Below are positions 24,566-32,709 of a stretch of 33,432 nucleotides of DNA, piece by piece; position 1 is the first letter of the stretch, and each line of letters begins with the position of its first letter. The stretch is from Bacteroidales bacterium (GTDB lineage Bacteria; Bacteroidota; Bacteroidia; Bacteroidales; UBA932), in the NCBI GenBank assembly GCA_017617475.1, contig JAFZWC010000052.1, positions 1 to 33,432 on the forward strand, in the 5' to 3' direction. The position numbers were made by a program, and so were the translations under genes. The notes under the pieces are model-generated. The model searched no databases. It was not told the DNA's origin and worked only from the letters and a program-made list of their open reading frames with translations.

Positions 24566-25393
24566 TTACAGATTCTGAATCATATGGGTAATGAGACGGG
24601 TCATCCTGTCGGCGGCGGCATTGGCGGCCACCACGACGTCGTTTCCGTCGTTCTGATAATCTTCGGCGTAGTCGTCGTGGGCTTCGTTGGTGATGACCGA
24701 AATGCCGAAGACCGGCACCCCGGCATGGCGGGCCACAATCACTTCCGGGATGGTGCTCATGCCCACGGCGTCACCCCCGATGATGCGGAAGTACTTGTAT
24801 TCGGCCGGGGTCTCGTAAGACGGGCCGGTGCCACCCACGTAAACACCCTCCTTGAGCTCGATGCCCAGCTGCTGTGCCTGTTCATGGGCCAGGCGGATGA
24901 GGGCGGGATCGTAAGGGCGGGTCATGTCCGGGAAGCGGGGACCCAGTTCATCGATATTGGGGCCGATGAGGGGATTGGGCATGAGGTTGATGTGGTCCTT
25001 GATAATCATGAGGTCTCCCAGATGGAGCTGGAAGCCCACTCCGCCGGCGGCGTTGGACACAAACAGGTATTGGATGCCCAGGTGAATCATGACCCGGATG
25101 GGAAGGACCACCTGGTGCATGCCATAGCCTTCGTAAAAGTGGATGCGGCCCTGCATGGCAATCACGCTCCGGCCGCCCAGTTTTCCCAAGATGAAGTTTC
25201 CCTTGTGGCCCACGGCGGTGGAAACCGGGAAACCCGGAATGCTGCGGTAGGGGATGACGAGGGGGTCTTCAATATAGTCGGCCAGCTTTCCCAGGCCGCT
25301 GCCCAGCACTATGCCTATCTCCGGCTTCCTGTCCTGGATTCTCTCCCGGAGGTTGTTGGAGGCACTTATGATGCTGTCAATAATGGCACTCAT
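24566..25393 (-). CDS. Purine nucleoside phosphorylase (guanosine/inosine type)
   Basis: The 275-residue protein is a close paralogue of the gene that follows it. Key positions are [36 protein letters not shown] with Glu194, [13 protein letters not shown], and ITN with Asn236, the residue that selects 6-oxopurines such as inosine and guanosine. It releases hypoxanthine or guanine and ribose-1-phosphate from the nucleosides. It lies 15 nt after the deaminase gene, whose product (an inosine derivative such as methylthioinosine or S-inosylhomocysteine) could be a substrate. The pair arose by duplication; similarity is high along the whole length. Confidence 0.93.
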   Translation of the reverse strand: MSAIIDSIISASNNLRERIQDRKPEIGIVLGSGLGKLADYIEDPLVIPYRSIPGFPVSTAVGHKGNFILGKLGGRSVIAMQGRIHFYEGYGMHQVVLPIRVMIHLGIQYLFVSNAAGGVGFQLHLGDLMIIKDHINLMPNPLIGPNIDELGPRFPDMTRPYDPALIRLAHEQAQQLGIELKEGVYVGGTGPSYETPAEYKYFRIIGGDAVGMSTIPEVIVARHAGVPVFGISVITNEAHDDYAEDYQNDGNDVVVAANAAADRMTRLITHMIQNL

Positions 25394-25408
25394 GGCAATG
25401 GTTTCAGT

Positions 25409-26656
25409 TTAGATTCTGGTAAGTAATGCTTTGGCCCGGGTCAGGATCTCTTCTTCGCCGGGGACGATTCGGTTTTGCATGACCCATCGGCCCCGTACCA
25501 TGACGTCGGAGATTACGTCCGAATGGGCGGCATACACCAGGTTGGCGGCCACGGAACCGGGCGACAGGAAATAAGAGTTGTTCAGATTGATGAGGGACAG
25601 ATCGGCCCAGGCGCCCTCGCGGATGAATCCGGAATCCAGGCCCAGGGCCCTGGCCGGGTTAACGGTGGCGCAGTCCATGAGTTCGCCCAGGGGCATTTCC
25701 ACGGGAGACTCCCGCCAGGCTTTCTGGAGCAGGGCGGTATTCTTCATGTGCTCCAGGATGTCCAGGTTGTTGGACGATGCCGCACCGTCCGTGCCTATGC
25801 ATACGTTGGCGCCGGCGTCGCGAAGCTCGTTGTAGCGGAAGCGGTAGCCGGAAGAAAGCTTCAGGTTGGAGTTGATGCAGTGCACGCAGTTTACCTTGTG
25901 GGCGCCCAGGATTTCAATGTCGGAGGGGTCCAGGAAGAGGCTGTGGGCGGCTATGACATCGGGCCCCCAGATTCCCAGGGAATCGAAATAACCGGTGGGC
26001 GTGAGCCCGCCGTGCGCCTTCTTGCAGTCCTCGTATTCCTGCCGGGTTTCGGCCAGGTGCAGATGGATGCGCAGCCCGTGCCTTCGGGCGAATTCCGCGG
26101 CCCAGACAATGTTCTCTTTGCTCACGGTGTACACCGAATGGATGGAAATGGCGAACTGCGATTCCTCTCCCCACTCCAGCGTGCGCTGGTACAGCCTCTC
26201 ACAGGCATCCCGCTGGCGGGCGGCCATCTCCGGGTTGTTCCCGTCCAGGAAAACGAAGGACACCACGGGGCGGATGCCCATTTCCACGGCGGCCTTTCGG
26301 GCGTGAGGGGCAAACCAGTACTGGTCGTTGAACGTGGTGGTGCCGCTCTTGATCATTTCCAGGCAGGCCGCCTTGGTCCCCCAGTAGATGAAATCCCCGT
26401 CTATTTTGGCCTCGATCTTCCAGATGTTGTGGAGCCAGTCGTAGAGGGTGAGGTCTTCGTGAATACCCCGCAGCAGCACCATGGCGGCGTGCGTGTGCAG
26501 GTTGGTGAATCCGGGGATGACGGCCTTTTCGCTGCAGTCCACCTTCTGGCCGTCCGGACATTCCAGAGGCTGGGCCGAGATCTGAGCAATGCGACCACCG
26601 TCTACGAGAATGTCGACGCGGCGGTCCTGGAGAAGAACGTGCTGCAGGAGAATCAT
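25409..26656 (-). CDS. Amidohydrolase, probable methylthioadenosine/S-adenosylhomocysteine deaminase
   Basis: The 415-residue protein is a metal-dependent amidohydrolase of the MtaD/TrzN/ATZ group. Metal and catalytic residues are visible: H54-T-H56 in NLHTHAAMVLLRG, H200 and E203 in HLHLAET, H238 in IAAHSL, and D290 in CIGTDGAASSNNLD. These match in order those of the Thermotoga MTA/SAH deaminase. It probably converts 5'-methylthioadenosine or S-adenosylhomocysteine to the inosine form; other adenosine or guanine-type substrates cannot be excluded. It is the first gene of a minus-strand unit with two nucleoside phosphorylases, which supports a role in purine salvage. A terminator-like hairpin of the upstream gene ends only 13 nt before this start. 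Confidence 0.85.
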   Translation of the reverse strand: MILLQHVLLQDRRVDILVDGGRIAQISAQPLECPDGQKVDCSEKAVIPGFTNLHTHAAMVLLRGIHEDLTLYDWLHNIWKIEAKIDGDFIYWGTKAACLEMIKSGTTTFNDQYWFAPHARKAAVEMGIRPVVSFVFLDGNNPEMAARQRDACERLYQRTLEWGEESQFAISIHSVYTVSKENIVWAAEFARRHGLRIHLHLAETRQEYEDCKKAHGGLTPTGYFDSLGIWGPDVIAAHSLFLDPSDIEILGAHKVNCVHCINSNLKLSSGYRFRYNELRDAGANVCIGTDGAASSNNLDILEHMKNTALLQKAWRESPVEMPLGELMDCATVNPARALGLDSGFIREGAWADLSLINLNNSYFLSPGSVAANLVYAAHSDVISDVMVRGRWVMQNRIVPGEEEILTRAKALLTRI

Positions 26657-26669
26657 GTGGTCAGGGTTG

Positions 26670-26696
26670 AAAAAACCGGCGCAGTATGTGCCGGTT
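26670..26696 (-). terminator. Terminator after the PUR-like gene
   Basis: On the minus strand AACCGGC (26696-26690) pairs with GCCGGTT (26680-26674) around a 9-nt loop, followed by six T (26675-26670). It closes the PUR-like gene. The deaminase ATG follows 13 nt later, so that gene must use read-through or an unseen promoter. Confidence 0.78.
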
Positions 26697-26704
26697 GTGT
26701 TGGG

Positions 26705-27049
26705 TTAAAACTCCTCGGGGGTGTCTTGCTCTTCCTTGGGAGTGTATTGGCGGATGGGCTCGTCGTGGAGAAGGTCGTGCGTAATGTAACGGACCGCCTC
26801 CTGCAACCCTTCCTGGAATTTTTCGAAATCTTCCTTGTATAGGAATATCTTGTGTTTGTCGTAGGTAAAGGAACCGTCCCGCTCCTGACGACGCTTGCTT
26901 TCCGTGATGGTCAGGTAATAGTCGTTATTGCCCTTTGTGGTTTTGACATCAAAGAAATAAGTACGCTTTCCGGCGCGTACCGGCTTGGAATACACGTCTT
27001 CGGCATTGCGCTCCTGGCCGTGGGGCCTTTCAAAATCTTCACTGTACAT
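26705..27049 (-). CDS. PUR-alpha-like nucleic acid-binding protein (DUF3276)
   Basis: From the ATG at 27049 the protein has 114 residues. The core (about 20-85: KRTYFFDVKTTKGNNDYY, then LTITESKRR and a basic, aromatic-rich tail) matches the bacterial PUR-like DUF3276 family, which forms Whirly-like folds that bind single-stranded DNA or RNA. The C-terminus is acidic and probably disordered (EEQDTPEEF). An in-frame ATG 40 codons upstream (27169) would read through the promoter region and is rejected; the -7 element at 27077-27084 fits the shorter start. The gene is divergent from nusB. Confidence 0.88.
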   Translation of the reverse strand: MYSEDFERPHGQERNAEDVYSKPVRAGKRTYFFDVKTTKGNNDYYLTITESKRRQERDGSFTYDKHKIFLYKEDFEKFQEGLQEAVRYITHDLLHDEPIRQYTPKEEQDTPEEF

Positions 27050-27076
27050 TGTATGTCCCTTTTTGTTTTGTAGATA

Positions 27077-27084
27077 CAAATATA
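27077..27084 (-). promoter_or_regulatory. -7 element for the PUR-like gene
   Basis: The minus strand reads TATATTTG, a full match to TAnnTTTG, 28 nt before the ATG at 27049. It supports the shorter start of that gene. Confidence 0.62.
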
Positions 27085-27106
27085 GAGAAATAATTGAAAA
27101 AATCAC

Positions 27107-27114
27107 TAACTTTG
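27107..27114 (+). promoter_or_regulatory. -7 element for nusB
   Basis: TAACTTTG matches TAnnTTTG and lies 17 nt before the nusB ATG at 27132. It is divergent to, and 22 nt from, the element of the PUR-like gene, so the two promoters must overlap in their polymerase footprints. Confidence 0.62.
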
Positions 27115-27131
27115 TCAAAATTATTCGTTCT

Positions 27132-28064
27132 ATGTTAAACAGACGCATTTTACGTGTCAAGGCTTTCAAGGTCCTGTATGCTTACGCAGAGAATCCGGAC
27201 CTTTCGCTGAAAGAGGCGCTCTCCAGCCTTGATGCTTCTTGCGAAGCCACGCGGGACCTGTATCTTTACATGATGGCGGTGGTCCCCGCCCTTACCGCAG
27301 AGGCCGCCCGCCGCACAGAGGCCGCCCGTGGCAAATTCAATCCCACCGAAGAAGACCTTCATCCCCGCATGAAGTTTGTTCAGAACGGCGTATCGGCCCT
27401 TTTGGAAAAAGATCCCGATTTCGCCCGCCTTCTGGAAAAGAAAAAGATTTCCTGGGCCAACAACGACGCCCTGGTAAACACCCTTTACGAAACCCTCAAG
27501 ACCCGCGAGTATTTCCAGAAATACCTGCAAGCCGATGAATCCTCCCTCCAGGAGGACGTCCGCCTGTGGCAGCACATCTTCCAGGAAGAGTTCGAGGACA
27601 ACGAAGCCCTTGCCGCCATCCTGGAAGACAGTTCCATCTTCTGGGCCGATGAACTGGCCTACGTGCTGGGCACCTGCATCCGCTCATTGGAAGAGATGGG
27701 CCGCACCGGCCGGTGGAATCTGCCCCCGCTGTACCAGAGCGACATCCTGGCCGCCCAGGGCAAACCCGCAGACAGCGACCGTGACTTCGTACACAAGCTG
27801 GTGACCGCCTCCTACGGCCGTTTCGCCGAATACAGCGCCCTGGTGGCCGGCTCCGTATCCAAATGGGACCAGGACCGCCTGTACACCACGGACACCGTGC
27901 TCATAGTGATGGGCCTCACCGAGGCCGAGACATTCCCCGAGATTCCGGTAAAGGTGAGCATCAACGAGTACGTGGAAATCTCCAAGTACTACTCCACGCC
28001 CAAGAGCCGCGGTTTCGTGAACGGTCTGCTGGACCGTCTCATCAAAGAGAAAGGATTATTGTAA
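27132..28064 (+). CDS. nusB: Transcription antitermination factor NusB
   Basis: From the ATG at 27132 the protein has 310 residues. The N-terminus MLNRRILRVKAFKVLYAYAE and the C-terminal domain (about 190-305, with DRDFVHKLV, DRLYTTDTVLIVMGLTE and VSINEYVEISKYYSTPKSRGFVNGLLD) match NusB. The middle is longer than in E. coli NusB (139 residues), which is usual in Bacteroidota. It binds boxA RNA with NusE (S10) to prevent termination in rRNA operons. A frame open further upstream to 26985 crosses the promoter region and is rejected. It heads the run nusB-yajC-ybbR-coaE. Confidence 0.93.
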   Translation: MLNRRILRVKAFKVLYAYAENPDLSLKEALSSLDASCEATRDLYLYMMAVVPALTAEAARRTEAARGKFNPTEEDLHPRMKFVQNGVSALLEKDPDFARLLEKKKISWANNDALVNTLYETLKTREYFQKYLQADESSLQEDVRLWQHIFQEEFEDNEALAAILEDSSIFWADELAYVLGTCIRSLEEMGRTGRWNLPPLYQSDILAAQGKPADSDRDFVHKLVTASYGRFAEYSALVAGSVSKWDQDRLYTTDTVLIVMGLTEAETFPEIPVKVSINEYVEISKYYSTPKSRGFVNGLLDRLIKEKGLL

Positions 28065-28081
28065 ATCATTGATAAGTAAAT

Positions 28082-28402
28082 ATGAACATGCTTTTTATTC
28101 TTCCCCTTCAGGCCGCCGCTCCCCAGGGTGGCAGCGCCCTCCCCACCATCCTCATGTTCGGTGCCATCATCCTGGTGATGTGGCTGTTCATGATCCGTCC
28201 CCAGCGCAAGCAGCAGAAAGAGCTCAACGAGTTCCGCAATGCGCTCAAGAAGGGTGACAAGGTAGTTACCGTGGGAGGCATCTACGGCGAAATCGTGGAA
28301 GTGAACGAGAAGACCGTCCTTATCAAGGTAGACGGCGACGTCAAGCTCCGCGTGGACAAGCAGGGTCTGGTGAAGGACTACTCCGAAACCGCCCAGAAGT
28401 AA
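28082..28402 (+). CDS. yajC: Preprotein translocase subunit YajC
   Basis: The 106-residue protein has one transmembrane helix (about 20-38) followed by MIRPQRKQQKELNEFRNALK, the YajC signature, and then a small beta domain (GDKVVTVGGIYGEIVEV). It belongs to the accessory SecDF-YajC complex in the inner membrane. The 17-nt gap from nusB and the 4-nt gap to the ybbR-like gene place it in one operon, as is usual for Bacteroidota. Confidence 0.95.
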   Translation: MNMLFILPLQAAAPQGGSALPTILMFGAIILVMWLFMIRPQRKQQKELNEFRNALKKGDKVVTVGGIYGEIVEVNEKTVLIKVDGDVKLRVDKQGLVKDYSETAQK

Positions 28403-28406
28403 ATCC

Positions 28407-29375
28407 ATGACACTCAGGGACCGCTTCAGATTCCAGCCTGGAAAAAGGAGCCGGGAATGGATAGTGGTTGCACTGTCCGTGGTCCTGGCGTTTCTGGTGT
28501 GGTTCCTGGTGAACCTTTCCCAGGAGTATTCCGGCACCATCAGCGTGCCGGTGGTGGCCCAGTGCAACATTGAGGGCTACGGAACCGAATCGGCCAATAC
28601 GGTGCTGGTGAGCGCCCGCTGCCGCACGGAAGGCTTCCGTCTGGTACGGGAATACAGCCGCCGGGAACGGAAAGTGGTGAAGGTGAAGTTCAACAAGGCC
28701 GACCTCCGCCGCACCGGTCCGGGCGTTTACAGCGTGATAGGCGGTGCCAAGAACTCGTATGTGGACCAGTTCTTCGGCGAGGACGCCAAAGTGGAGGCCT
28801 TTATCACGGACACCCTCAGCTTCGTTTTCCCGGTGGAGAACCACAAGAAAGTACCCATCGAAGTTCCCCTGAGCGTAACTTGCCGTTCGCAGTTTATGCA
28901 GAGCGGTCCCTTCCGCACCACGCCGGATTCCATGATGGTATACGGCCCCCAGGATCGCCTGGACGCCGTGGAGAAAGTGACCACAGGCCGCCTCACCCTA
29001 TCCGACCTGCACAGTTCCCAGCACGGCCTCCTCAAGGTGAATCCCATCAAGGGCATCCGCCTTTCGGCCGATGAAATCAGCTACGAACTGCCCGTCTCCC
29101 GGTATGTGGAGCTCACGGCATCGGTTCCCGTGGAGGTGATGAACGCGCCCGCCGGTCACGCGCTTCAGGTATATCCCCCTACCGCCCAGGTATTTCTCCG
29201 TTGCGCTTTCCCCATCGTCAAGGACCCGCTGGTTTCCTTCAAACTTTACGTGGATTGGAAGGACTTCAGCTCCTCGCTGTCGGGCCGTTGCGCTCCCCGT
29301 GTGCATAACCTTCCCGCCGGCGTGCTGGAATACCACGTGGAGCCGGAGGTGTTTGACTGCATTGAAGTGCGCTGA
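28407..29375 (+). CDS. YbbR-domain membrane protein
   Basis: The 322-residue protein has one N-terminal transmembrane helix (about 18-37) and then beta-rich repeats facing the periplasm, as in YbbR-like proteins. It has Y-S-G-T-I-S-V-P-V after the helix and repeated strands such as VPIEVPLSV and ASVPVEVMNAP. In other phyla YbbR lies beside cdaA and affects c-di-AMP synthesis; here it lies between yajC and coaE, as is common in Bacteroidota, and no cdaA is seen. The stop overlaps the coaE start by one base (TGATG). Confidence 0.85.
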   Translation: MTLRDRFRFQPGKRSREWIVVALSVVLAFLVWFLVNLSQEYSGTISVPVVAQCNIEGYGTESANTVLVSARCRTEGFRLVREYSRRERKVVKVKFNKADLRRTGPGVYSVIGGAKNSYVDQFFGEDAKVEAFITDTLSFVFPVENHKKVPIEVPLSVTCRSQFMQSGPFRTTPDSMMVYGPQDRLDAVEKVTTGRLTLSDLHSSQHGLLKVNPIKGIRLSADEISYELPVSRYVELTASVPVEVMNAPAGHALQVYPPTAQVFLRCAFPIVKDPLVSFKLYVDWKDFSSSLSGRCAPRVHNLPAGVLEYHVEPEVFDCIEVR

Positions 29376-29977
29376 TGCTCACTGTTATTGTCACAGGTGG
29401 CATAGGAAGCGGCAAATCGGCCGTATGCGCCCTGCTCAGGAAGCGGGGCATTCCCGTCTATGACAGCGACTCCCGCGTCAAGGAACTCTATGCCTGCCGC
29501 CGCAGCCTGGTGCCCCGCCTGGAAAAGGCCCTGGGCAGTCCGTTGAGGCTGGCCGACGGCACACTGGACAAAGCCCGCCTGGCGGCCCTCATCTTCTCTG
29601 ACGAGGCGGCCCGCGAAACCCTTGAATCCATAGTTTATCCCATCCTCCTGAAAGATTTCCAGCGCTGGCGCAGTCGCCAGAAAGCCCCATTCGTGGTGCT
29701 GGAATCGGCCATTATCCTGTCCAAGCCTGTCTTTGACGGCCTGGCCGGTGCGGTGGTGCTGGTAGATGCCCCCGAGGATCTCCGTATCCAGAGGGTGATG
29801 CAGCGTGACGGCCTTTCCCGCGAGGCCGTCGTGCGCCGGTTGTCGGCCCAGGACCTTCCCCTGGAAAAAGTGGATGTGGTTCTGCCCAACGGCGGTTCTT
29901 CGGAAGAGCTTTCCGCTGCCGTAGACCATGTCTTTTTCGAGAAAAATTCGTACATTTGTAAGTTATTAGAAGATTAA
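29375..29977 (+). CDS. coaE: Dephospho-CoA kinase
   Basis: The 200-residue P-loop kinase transfers phosphate from ATP to the 3'-hydroxyl of dephospho-CoA, the last step of CoA synthesis, in the cytoplasm. The Walker A loop is GGIGSGKS (8-15); VYDSDSRVKEL carries conserved Asp30 and Asp32; DGTLDKARLAALIFSD and the DAPEDLRIQRVMQRDG lid region are typical. Length is normal (about 195-210). Its last codons contain the -7 promoter element of the next gene. Confidence 0.95.
   Translation: MLTVIVTGGIGSGKSAVCALLRKRGIPVYDSDSRVKELYACRRSLVPRLEKALGSPLRLADGTLDKARLAALIFSDEAARETLESIVYPILLKDFQRWRSRQKAPFVVLESAIILSKPVFDGLAGAVVLVDAPEDLRIQRVMQRDGLSREAVVRRLSAQDLPLEKVDVVLPNGGSSEELSAAVDHVFFEKNSYICKLLED
29951..29958 (+). 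promoter_or_regulatory. -7 element inside the coaE end, for the DUF5606-rimO unit
   Basis: TACATTTG fits TAnnTTTG and lies within the last codons of coaE, 28 nt before the ATG at 29987. It could give the next three genes independent expression. No -33 TTTG is seen. Confidence 0.5.
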
Positions 29978-29986
29978 CGCAATACC

Positions 29987-30418
29987 ATGAAAACCGATCT
30001 TGCAAAAACCCTTTCCATCCGTGGTCAGCACGGACTTTTCCACTATATCGCCCAGTCCCGCACCGGCGCCATCGTAGAGGCCTTCGAAGACAAGAAGCGC
30101 TCCAATTTCAGCGCCAGCGCCGGCATCACCACCCTGGAAGACATCTCCATCTATACCGCCGAGGGTGAGGTGAAGCTCAAGGAAGTCTTCGGCAACATGC
30201 ACAAGGTGCTGGGAGAGGCCGATGCCCCTACCGCCAAGGCCGCCCCTGCCGACCTCCAGGCCCTGTTCGCCAAGGCCATCCCCAACTACGACGCCGACCG
30301 CTTCTACGTGTCCCACATGAAGAAGGTGTGCGAGTGGTACAACGCCCTCAAGAACTACGCTTCCCTGGAATTCGTGACGGACGAGGATCGCGAGGCGGAG
30401 GCCCAGAAGGAGGCCTAG
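29987..30418 (+). CDS. DUF5606-type protein
   Basis: The 143-residue protein resembles the DUF5606 family of Bacteroidota. Conserved-looking stretches are TLSIRGQHGLFHYIAQ near the start, the strand-rich ITTLEDISIYTAEGEVKLKE, and the helical end IPNYDADRFYVSHMKKVCEW. A low-complexity Ala/Pro linker joins the two parts. Function is unknown; it is probably cytoplasmic. The stop (TAG) abuts the rimO start with no spacer, suggesting translational coupling. Confidence 0.85.
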   Translation: MKTDLAKTLSIRGQHGLFHYIAQSRTGAIVEAFEDKKRSNFSASAGITTLEDISIYTAEGEVKLKEVFGNMHKVLGEADAPTAKAAPADLQALFAKAIPNYDADRFYVSHMKKVCEWYNALKNYASLEFVTDEDREAEAQKEA

Positions 30419-31732
30419 ATGCCTAAGCTCCAGGTCATTACCCTGGGGTGCTCGAAGAATACCGTAGACACCGAGCACCTGCTGTTCCAGGTACAAGACT
30501 CCTACCAGATTGTGCCGGAAGGGGAGACCTGCCCGGTAGATGTCCTCCTCATCAATACCTGCGGCTTCATAGGAGACGCAAAGGAGCAGTCCATCCAGAC
30601 CATCCTGGCCGCCGCCCAGCGCAAGGCCAGCGGGGAGGTTGGACGGCTTCTTGTTTTCGGCTGCCTGTCGCAGCGCTATCCCGACGAACTTCCCGGCCTC
30701 ATCCCCGAAGTGGACGGCTGGTTCGGCGCCCGGGAGTTGGATCCGCTTATCCGGGAGCTGGGCTGCCAGCCCAATCCGGCCCTTCGCCACGGGCGTCTTC
30801 TGGAAGGGGAGTACAAGCCGTACGCTTATCTGAAGATTTCTGAGGGCTGTGACCGCCGCTGCTCCTACTGCGCCATTCCTTTCATCCGTGGCAAGCACGT
30901 CTCCGTGCCCATGGAAACTTTGGTGGCCGAGGCCCGCGCCCTGGCTGCCAAGGGTGTTAAGGAACTGATTATCATAGCCCAGGACACCACCTATTACGGT
31001 CTGGACCTTTATGGCAAGCGCTGCCTGGCCGATCTTTTACGCAAACTCTCCGAGGTGGAAGGCATAGAATGGATGCGCATCCACTATTCCTATCCGGCCG
31101 ATTTCCCGGAGGACGTGCTGGAAGAGATGGCCTGCAACCCCAAGGTGTGCCGCTATATGGATATTCCCCTGCAGCATGTGGCCGACGAGGTGCTGGACAA
31201 GATGCACCGCCACGTGGACGGCGCATGGACGCGCGAGCTCATCCGCCGCATGCGGGAGAAGGTCCCGGGCGTCGCCCTCCGCACCACGCTCATCGTGGGC
31301 CATCCCGGCGAGACGGCGGCCCACTTCAAGGAACTGGTGGAATTTGTGAAGGAAGCCCGCTTCCAGCGCATGGGGGCCTTTACTTACTCCGAGGAAGAGG
31401 GAACCTACGGCGCGGAACACTTCAAGGACAGTATTCGTCCTTCCGTGAAGCAAAAGCGTCTGAATGAGCTTATGGAAGTGCAGCGTGGCATTTCTCTTGC
31501 ATATAACGAATCCCGGATTGGCACCGAAGAGCGCGTGCTGGTAGACGGTTTCTCCGACGGCATCCTGGTATGCCGCAGCGAGTTCGAAAGCCCCGAGGTT
31601 GACGGTGAAATCCTGGTGAAATACTCGGCCGATGCCTTTGACGGAATAGAGCCTCATTCCCTTGTGGGAGAGTTCCTCAACGTCCGCATCACCGCGGCCG
31701 ATGAATACGACCTTAGTGCAGAAGTAATATGA
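30419..31732 (+). CDS. rimO: Ribosomal protein S12 methylthiotransferase RimO
   Basis: The 437-residue enzyme adds a methylthio group to an Asp of ribosomal protein S12. The N-terminal UPF0004 domain carries Cys11, Cys48 and Cys82 for the auxiliary cluster; the radical-SAM motif is C144-x3-C148-x2-C151 (CDRRCSYC); the C-terminal TRAM domain covers about 375-437. The opening ITLGCSKNTVDTEH with a Cys-Ser-Lys-Asn segment marks RimO against MiaB. Length is normal. The start directly follows the stop of the DUF5606 gene, and the stop overlaps the next start (ATGA). Confidence 0.96.
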   Translation: MPKLQVITLGCSKNTVDTEHLLFQVQDSYQIVPEGETCPVDVLLINTCGFIGDAKEQSIQTILAAAQRKASGEVGRLLVFGCLSQRYPDELPGLIPEVDGWFGARELDPLIRELGCQPNPALRHGRLLEGEYKPYAYLKISEGCDRRCSYCAIPFIRGKHVSVPMETLVAEARALAAKGVKELIIIAQDTTYYGLDLYGKRCLADLLRKLSEVEGIEWMRIHYSYPADFPEDVLEEMACNPKVCRYMDIPLQHVADEVLDKMHRHVDGAWTRELIRRMREKVPGVALRTTLIVGHPGETAAHFKELVEFVKEARFQRMGAFTYSEEEGTYGAEHFKDSIRPSVKQKRLNELMEVQRGISLAYNESRIGTEERVLVDGFSDGILVCRSEFESPEVDGEILVKYSADAFDGIEPHSLVGEFLNVRITAADEYDLSAEVI

Positions 31733-32655
31733 AAAAGCTTTCCTGGATTCTGGTAGCCGCCCTTGCCCTGGCGGCTTGCTCTCCGCAGGTGTATCCGCTG
31801 CATCTGGAAGTGCGTCAGCCTTCCGACGCCGGCCTCACCCTGGCGGGAAAAACCGCTTCCATCGTGTACATGGACGGCATAAACAGCGTAGATTCCCTGT
31901 TTGACCGCCATGCCGCATCGGCCCTGGCCAGCGCGCTGGAGGCCGATTATTTTGGCGGCGAGGAAGTGATCGGCCTCAGCCGCATTGCCACGCCCGACAG
32001 CATTGGCGTAGACCTCATGCACTCGCTGGTGATGGAAACCGGCGGCGATGTCATCTTCCTGCTGTCGTCGGCCTTGGGAGAGCCCTCCCTGGGCAAGATG
32101 ACGGAATCCAAGCTTCAGTCGGTGGATTCGGCCTTCGTCTGCCCGGCCAGTGTGCCGGTAAGCACCAACCTCTATGTGTATGACAGCATGGGCAGCGACG
32201 AGGTGCGCAAGTACAAGGGAAGCGCAGTGCTCAATCCGGCCGTTTACAGCAACGGAATGCTCACCCAGGACGCCTTGAAAGACCTCACGCTCCGAAGCCT
32301 CCTGCCCGAGGCCGAGGAAGTGGGGCTGCGCATCTCCCGCCGCTTCCAGTCCAACTGGAGCACCGAGAGCTTCAGCTTCTACTATTTTGACGACTTCTCT
32401 TCCGAGAACTGGTTCACCCCCCTGCAGGATGCGGCCGACGGCAAATTTGCCAAGGCCATCCAGGGCTGGGAGCCTCTGGTGAAGGATGGCAGCCTTGTCA
32501 AGAGGGCATGCGCCTGCTTCAACATGGCCCAGGCGTTTTACCTTCTGGGTGATTATGTTATCGCCTCCCGCTGGCTGGACGAGGCCGACAAACTGGAGAA
32601 TCTGACCCAGGCCCAGGCCCTTCGAAAAAGGCTGGCTTTGCATTTGGAAAAGTAA
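31729..32655 (+). CDS. Lipoprotein of DUF6340 type
   Basis: The 308-residue protein has a lipoprotein signal, MKKLSWILVAALALAAC with Cys17, followed by SPQVYPLHLEVRQPSDAGL. The body mixes alpha and beta segments; the C-terminus (about 225-305) looks like a helical TPR-type pair (AIQGWEPLV... MAQAFYLLGDYVIASRWLDEA). It resembles the DUF6340 lipoproteins of Bacteroidota, with no known function. The ATGA overlap with rimO suggests coupling. It is probably attached to the outer membrane. The family name is from recognition of the overall pattern and is only moderately sure. Confidence 0.82.
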   Translation: MKKLSWILVAALALAACSPQVYPLHLEVRQPSDAGLTLAGKTASIVYMDGINSVDSLFDRHAASALASALEADYFGGEEVIGLSRIATPDSIGVDLMHSLVMETGGDVIFLLSSALGEPSLGKMTESKLQSVDSAFVCPASVPVSTNLYVYDSMGSDEVRKYKGSAVLNPAVYSNGMLTQDALKDLTLRSLLPEAEEVGLRISRRFQSNWSTESFSFYYFDDFSSENWFTPLQDAADGKFAKAIQGWEPLVKDGSLVKRACACFNMAQAFYLLGDYVIASRWLDEADKLENLTQAQALRKRLALHLEK

Positions 32656-32674
32656 CGCATTTTCCGTAAATTTG
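32643..32674 (+). promoter_or_regulatory. Complete Bacteroidota promoter for pckA (TTTG-N20-TAAATTTG)
   Basis: TTTG (32643-32646) and TAAATTTG (32667-32674) are separated by 20 nt, matching both the -33 and -7 elements and their normal spacing. The -33 part lies in the last codons of the DUF6340-type gene. The leader would be about 30 nt. It is the best-matching promoter in the window, fitting a highly expressed gene. Confidence 0.8.
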
Positions 32675-32709
32675 TGGACTCGAATTAATATTCAAACTCA
32701 GATACTTTT

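Noticed and set aside
26985..27131. Longer nusB start
   Set aside because: The extra codons cross the divergent promoters and overlap the PUR-like gene; the shorter start begins with the typical MLNRRILRVK.
27050..27169. Longer start of the PUR-like gene
   Set aside because: The added 40 residues are encoded by the promoter region and would overlap the nusB start.
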